NCBI GenBank assembly: GCA_937870805.1
Contig: CALMZT010000944.1
Coordinates: 1-5,577, forward strand
Direction of reading: 5' to 3'
From: an uncultured Chloroflexota bacterium
Lineage (GTDB): Bacteria; Chloroflexota; Anaerolineae; Aggregatilineales; Phototrophicaceae
DNA length: 5,577 nt
The notes beneath the pieces were generated by a model. That model did not search any database. It was given only the letters and a program-made list of their open reading frames with translations, and had not been told where the DNA came from. This document shows positions 4,825 to 5,577 of the stretch, piece after piece. The stretch's first letter is position 1. Each line of letters opens with the position of its first letter. The position numbers and the translations under genes were made by a program.

Positions 4825-5047
4825 GTAGGGGCGCAACCCGCGAGTGTTTAAAAACCTTCGCCATTTTTTATAACCCCTCTCTAAATCTCGTCGCTTCGCT
4901 TACACGCCAGCGGAGAGAGACTTAGAGAGGGGGCGTTCCCGTATTTGTCCCCCTTTCTCCGCTGGCGGGGCAAAGGGGGTCGGGGGGATAGGGGTTAATT
5001 TCGCTGCGTCCTGTCGATCTTTTTAAACACCCTATGTTGCACCCTAC
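4825..5047. repeat. Shell of nested inverted repeats between convergent genes
   Basis: This 223-bp region folds almost entirely on itself. Outermost are GTAGGG/CCCTAC (4825-4830, 5042-5047), GCAAC/GTTGC (4833-4837, 5036-5040) and GTGTTTAAAAA with its inverse (4844-4854, 5020-5030). Next come TAACCCCT/AGGGGTTA (4871-4878, 4990-4997), CCCCTCTCTAA/TTAGAGAGGGG (4874-4884, 4922-4932), CGCCAGCGGAGA/TCTCCGCTGGCG (4905-4916, 4956-4967) and CCCCCTTT/AAAGGGGG (4949-4956, 4972-4979). Several pairings exclude each other, so alternative folds exist. The outer ends look like imperfect terminal repeats of about 28 bp, but no target duplication is visible. It fills the gap between genes ending at 4817 and 5058 and may also stop both transcripts, though no strong T tract follows a stem. 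Confidence 0.7.
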
Positions 5048-5057
5048 GATCACTTCT

Positions 5058-5528
5058 TCACGTCACCAATTGTTCCTCAGCGCGCACGCCCGGTACATAA
5101 CGGTTGTACACCACCACAGGTAAGCCACAGTTTCCCAGCCAATGATCGATGAGCGATTTGATGGCAGTCCATTCAGGGCTGGTCGTCAAAGGCGCAATCG
5201 CCAGGCTGTGCAGCAGTTCCAAACGATGATCGCGCGCTAACGTCATCATGACCGCTTCGACATAGCGCATTCGTGTTGCCCCTACAGGCGTTTGACGAAT
5301 CGCCAGAAACATCAACTGCGGCTTTGAATCACGCCAGATCCAATAGCCGCCGGGTTTGACTTGCCCACTGCGCGATTGACGGCTGAAGGATGAAAACGCG
5401 GCAGGATAGCGTGTTAACAAGGTGATGCCTAAGCCGCCGACTTCTGTTTTTCCCTCAGCGTTATACCCAAATGCTAACGTTTGCGCGCTGGTCAGCAGTG
5501 GATCACCAGCCACGTAAATCACAGCCAT
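5058..5528 (-). CDS. Divergent macro-domain-like protein
   Basis: This is a 156-residue, single-domain soluble protein. It follows the macro-domain (ADP-ribose-binding) layout: VAGDPL at 6-11 (the usual GD), FGYNAEGKTEVGGLGITLL (20-38, the N-A-x-G loop that holds ADP-ribose), RYP (40-42), a later strand LMFLAIRQT (72-80), the R-x-x-Y-V-E helix (86-91), and LAIAPL (109-114) leading into EW-x-x-I-K-S-L-I (119-127). In active relatives the strand IPxLG is followed by a glycine-rich phosphate loop and GGLxW. Here that loop is replaced by LTTSPEW (114-120), several residues shorter and without glycines, so hydrolase activity is doubtful while weak ligand binding is possible. The assignment is from pattern memory, not a search. 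ATG 5528 has GGAG (5538-5541) nine bases upstream. The upstream neighbour is beyond the window. Confidence 0.65.
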   Translation of the reverse strand: MAVIYVAGDPLLTSAQTLAFGYNAEGKTEVGGLGITLLTRYPAAFSSFSRQSRSGQVKPGGYWIWRDSKPQLMFLAIRQTPVGATRMRYVEAVMMTLARDHRLELLHSLAIAPLTTSPEWTAIKSLIDHWLGNCGLPVVVYNRYVPGVRAEEQLVT

Positions 5529-5577
5529 GACTTACAACTCCGCCCACCATTTCCATTTGTTACAAAACTGTATCATT

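Noticed and set aside
4861..4990. CRISPR-like array in the C/G-rich repeats
   Set aside because: The repeats are inverted pairs of different sequences, with no regular direct repeat or spacer period.

Overview
The window looks like a chromosomal stretch from a bacterium of the Chloroflexota (Anaerolineae-like). This is an inference. It rests on the gene styles (a Pro/Thr-linker SH3 lipoprotein, a tandem DinB protein, a CslA-like GT2 synthase) and on the intergenic GTAGGGGC-type palindromes, which I associate with such genomes. No rRNA or strong marker gene is present to confirm it.

Left part (1-660) is AT-richer and regulatory. A truncated helix-turn-helix gene (minus) and a complete Cro/C1-type repressor gene (plus, 180-518) diverge from a 55-bp gap that holds a small palindrome and three CCTAAT boxes. 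A hairpin terminator (528-549) separates the repressor from a minus-strand tRNA gene (555-628). The tRNA has a UAA anticodon, which reads the Leu codon UUA, but a short variable loop unlike ordinary bacterial tRNA-Leu.

Middle part (700-2700) is GC-richer. A two-gene minus-strand operon encodes a secreted SH3-domain lipoprotein (1906-2340) and a two-domain DinB/DUF664-like protein (883-1896). The operon is bracketed by two 98%-identical, roughly 164-bp miniature transposable elements in direct orientation (717-880 and 2397-2559). Each element has 18-bp-class terminal inverted repeats beginning CAGGG and its own 10-bp target duplication. The ends and the duplication length point to mobilisation by an ISAs1-type transposase. 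The 358-bp gap 2341-2698 holds the second element, a nested hairpin (2580-2641) and a terminator for the next gene.

Right part (2699-5577) begins with a membrane GT2 polysaccharide synthase (2699-4138, minus) that resembles beta-mannan/cellulose synthases, followed by a 283-bp AT-rich gap with outward promoter-like boxes. Next is an unrecognised 131-residue protein (4422-4817, plus). A 223-bp shell of nested inverted repeats (4825-5047) lies between convergent genes. The last gene is a divergent macro-domain-like protein (5058-5528, minus) that has lost the second glycine-rich phosphate loop.

I see no CRISPR array, transposase gene or recognisable defence operon. The most notable signals are the odd tRNA, the paired miniature elements with clear target duplications, the palindromic shell and the degenerate macro domain.
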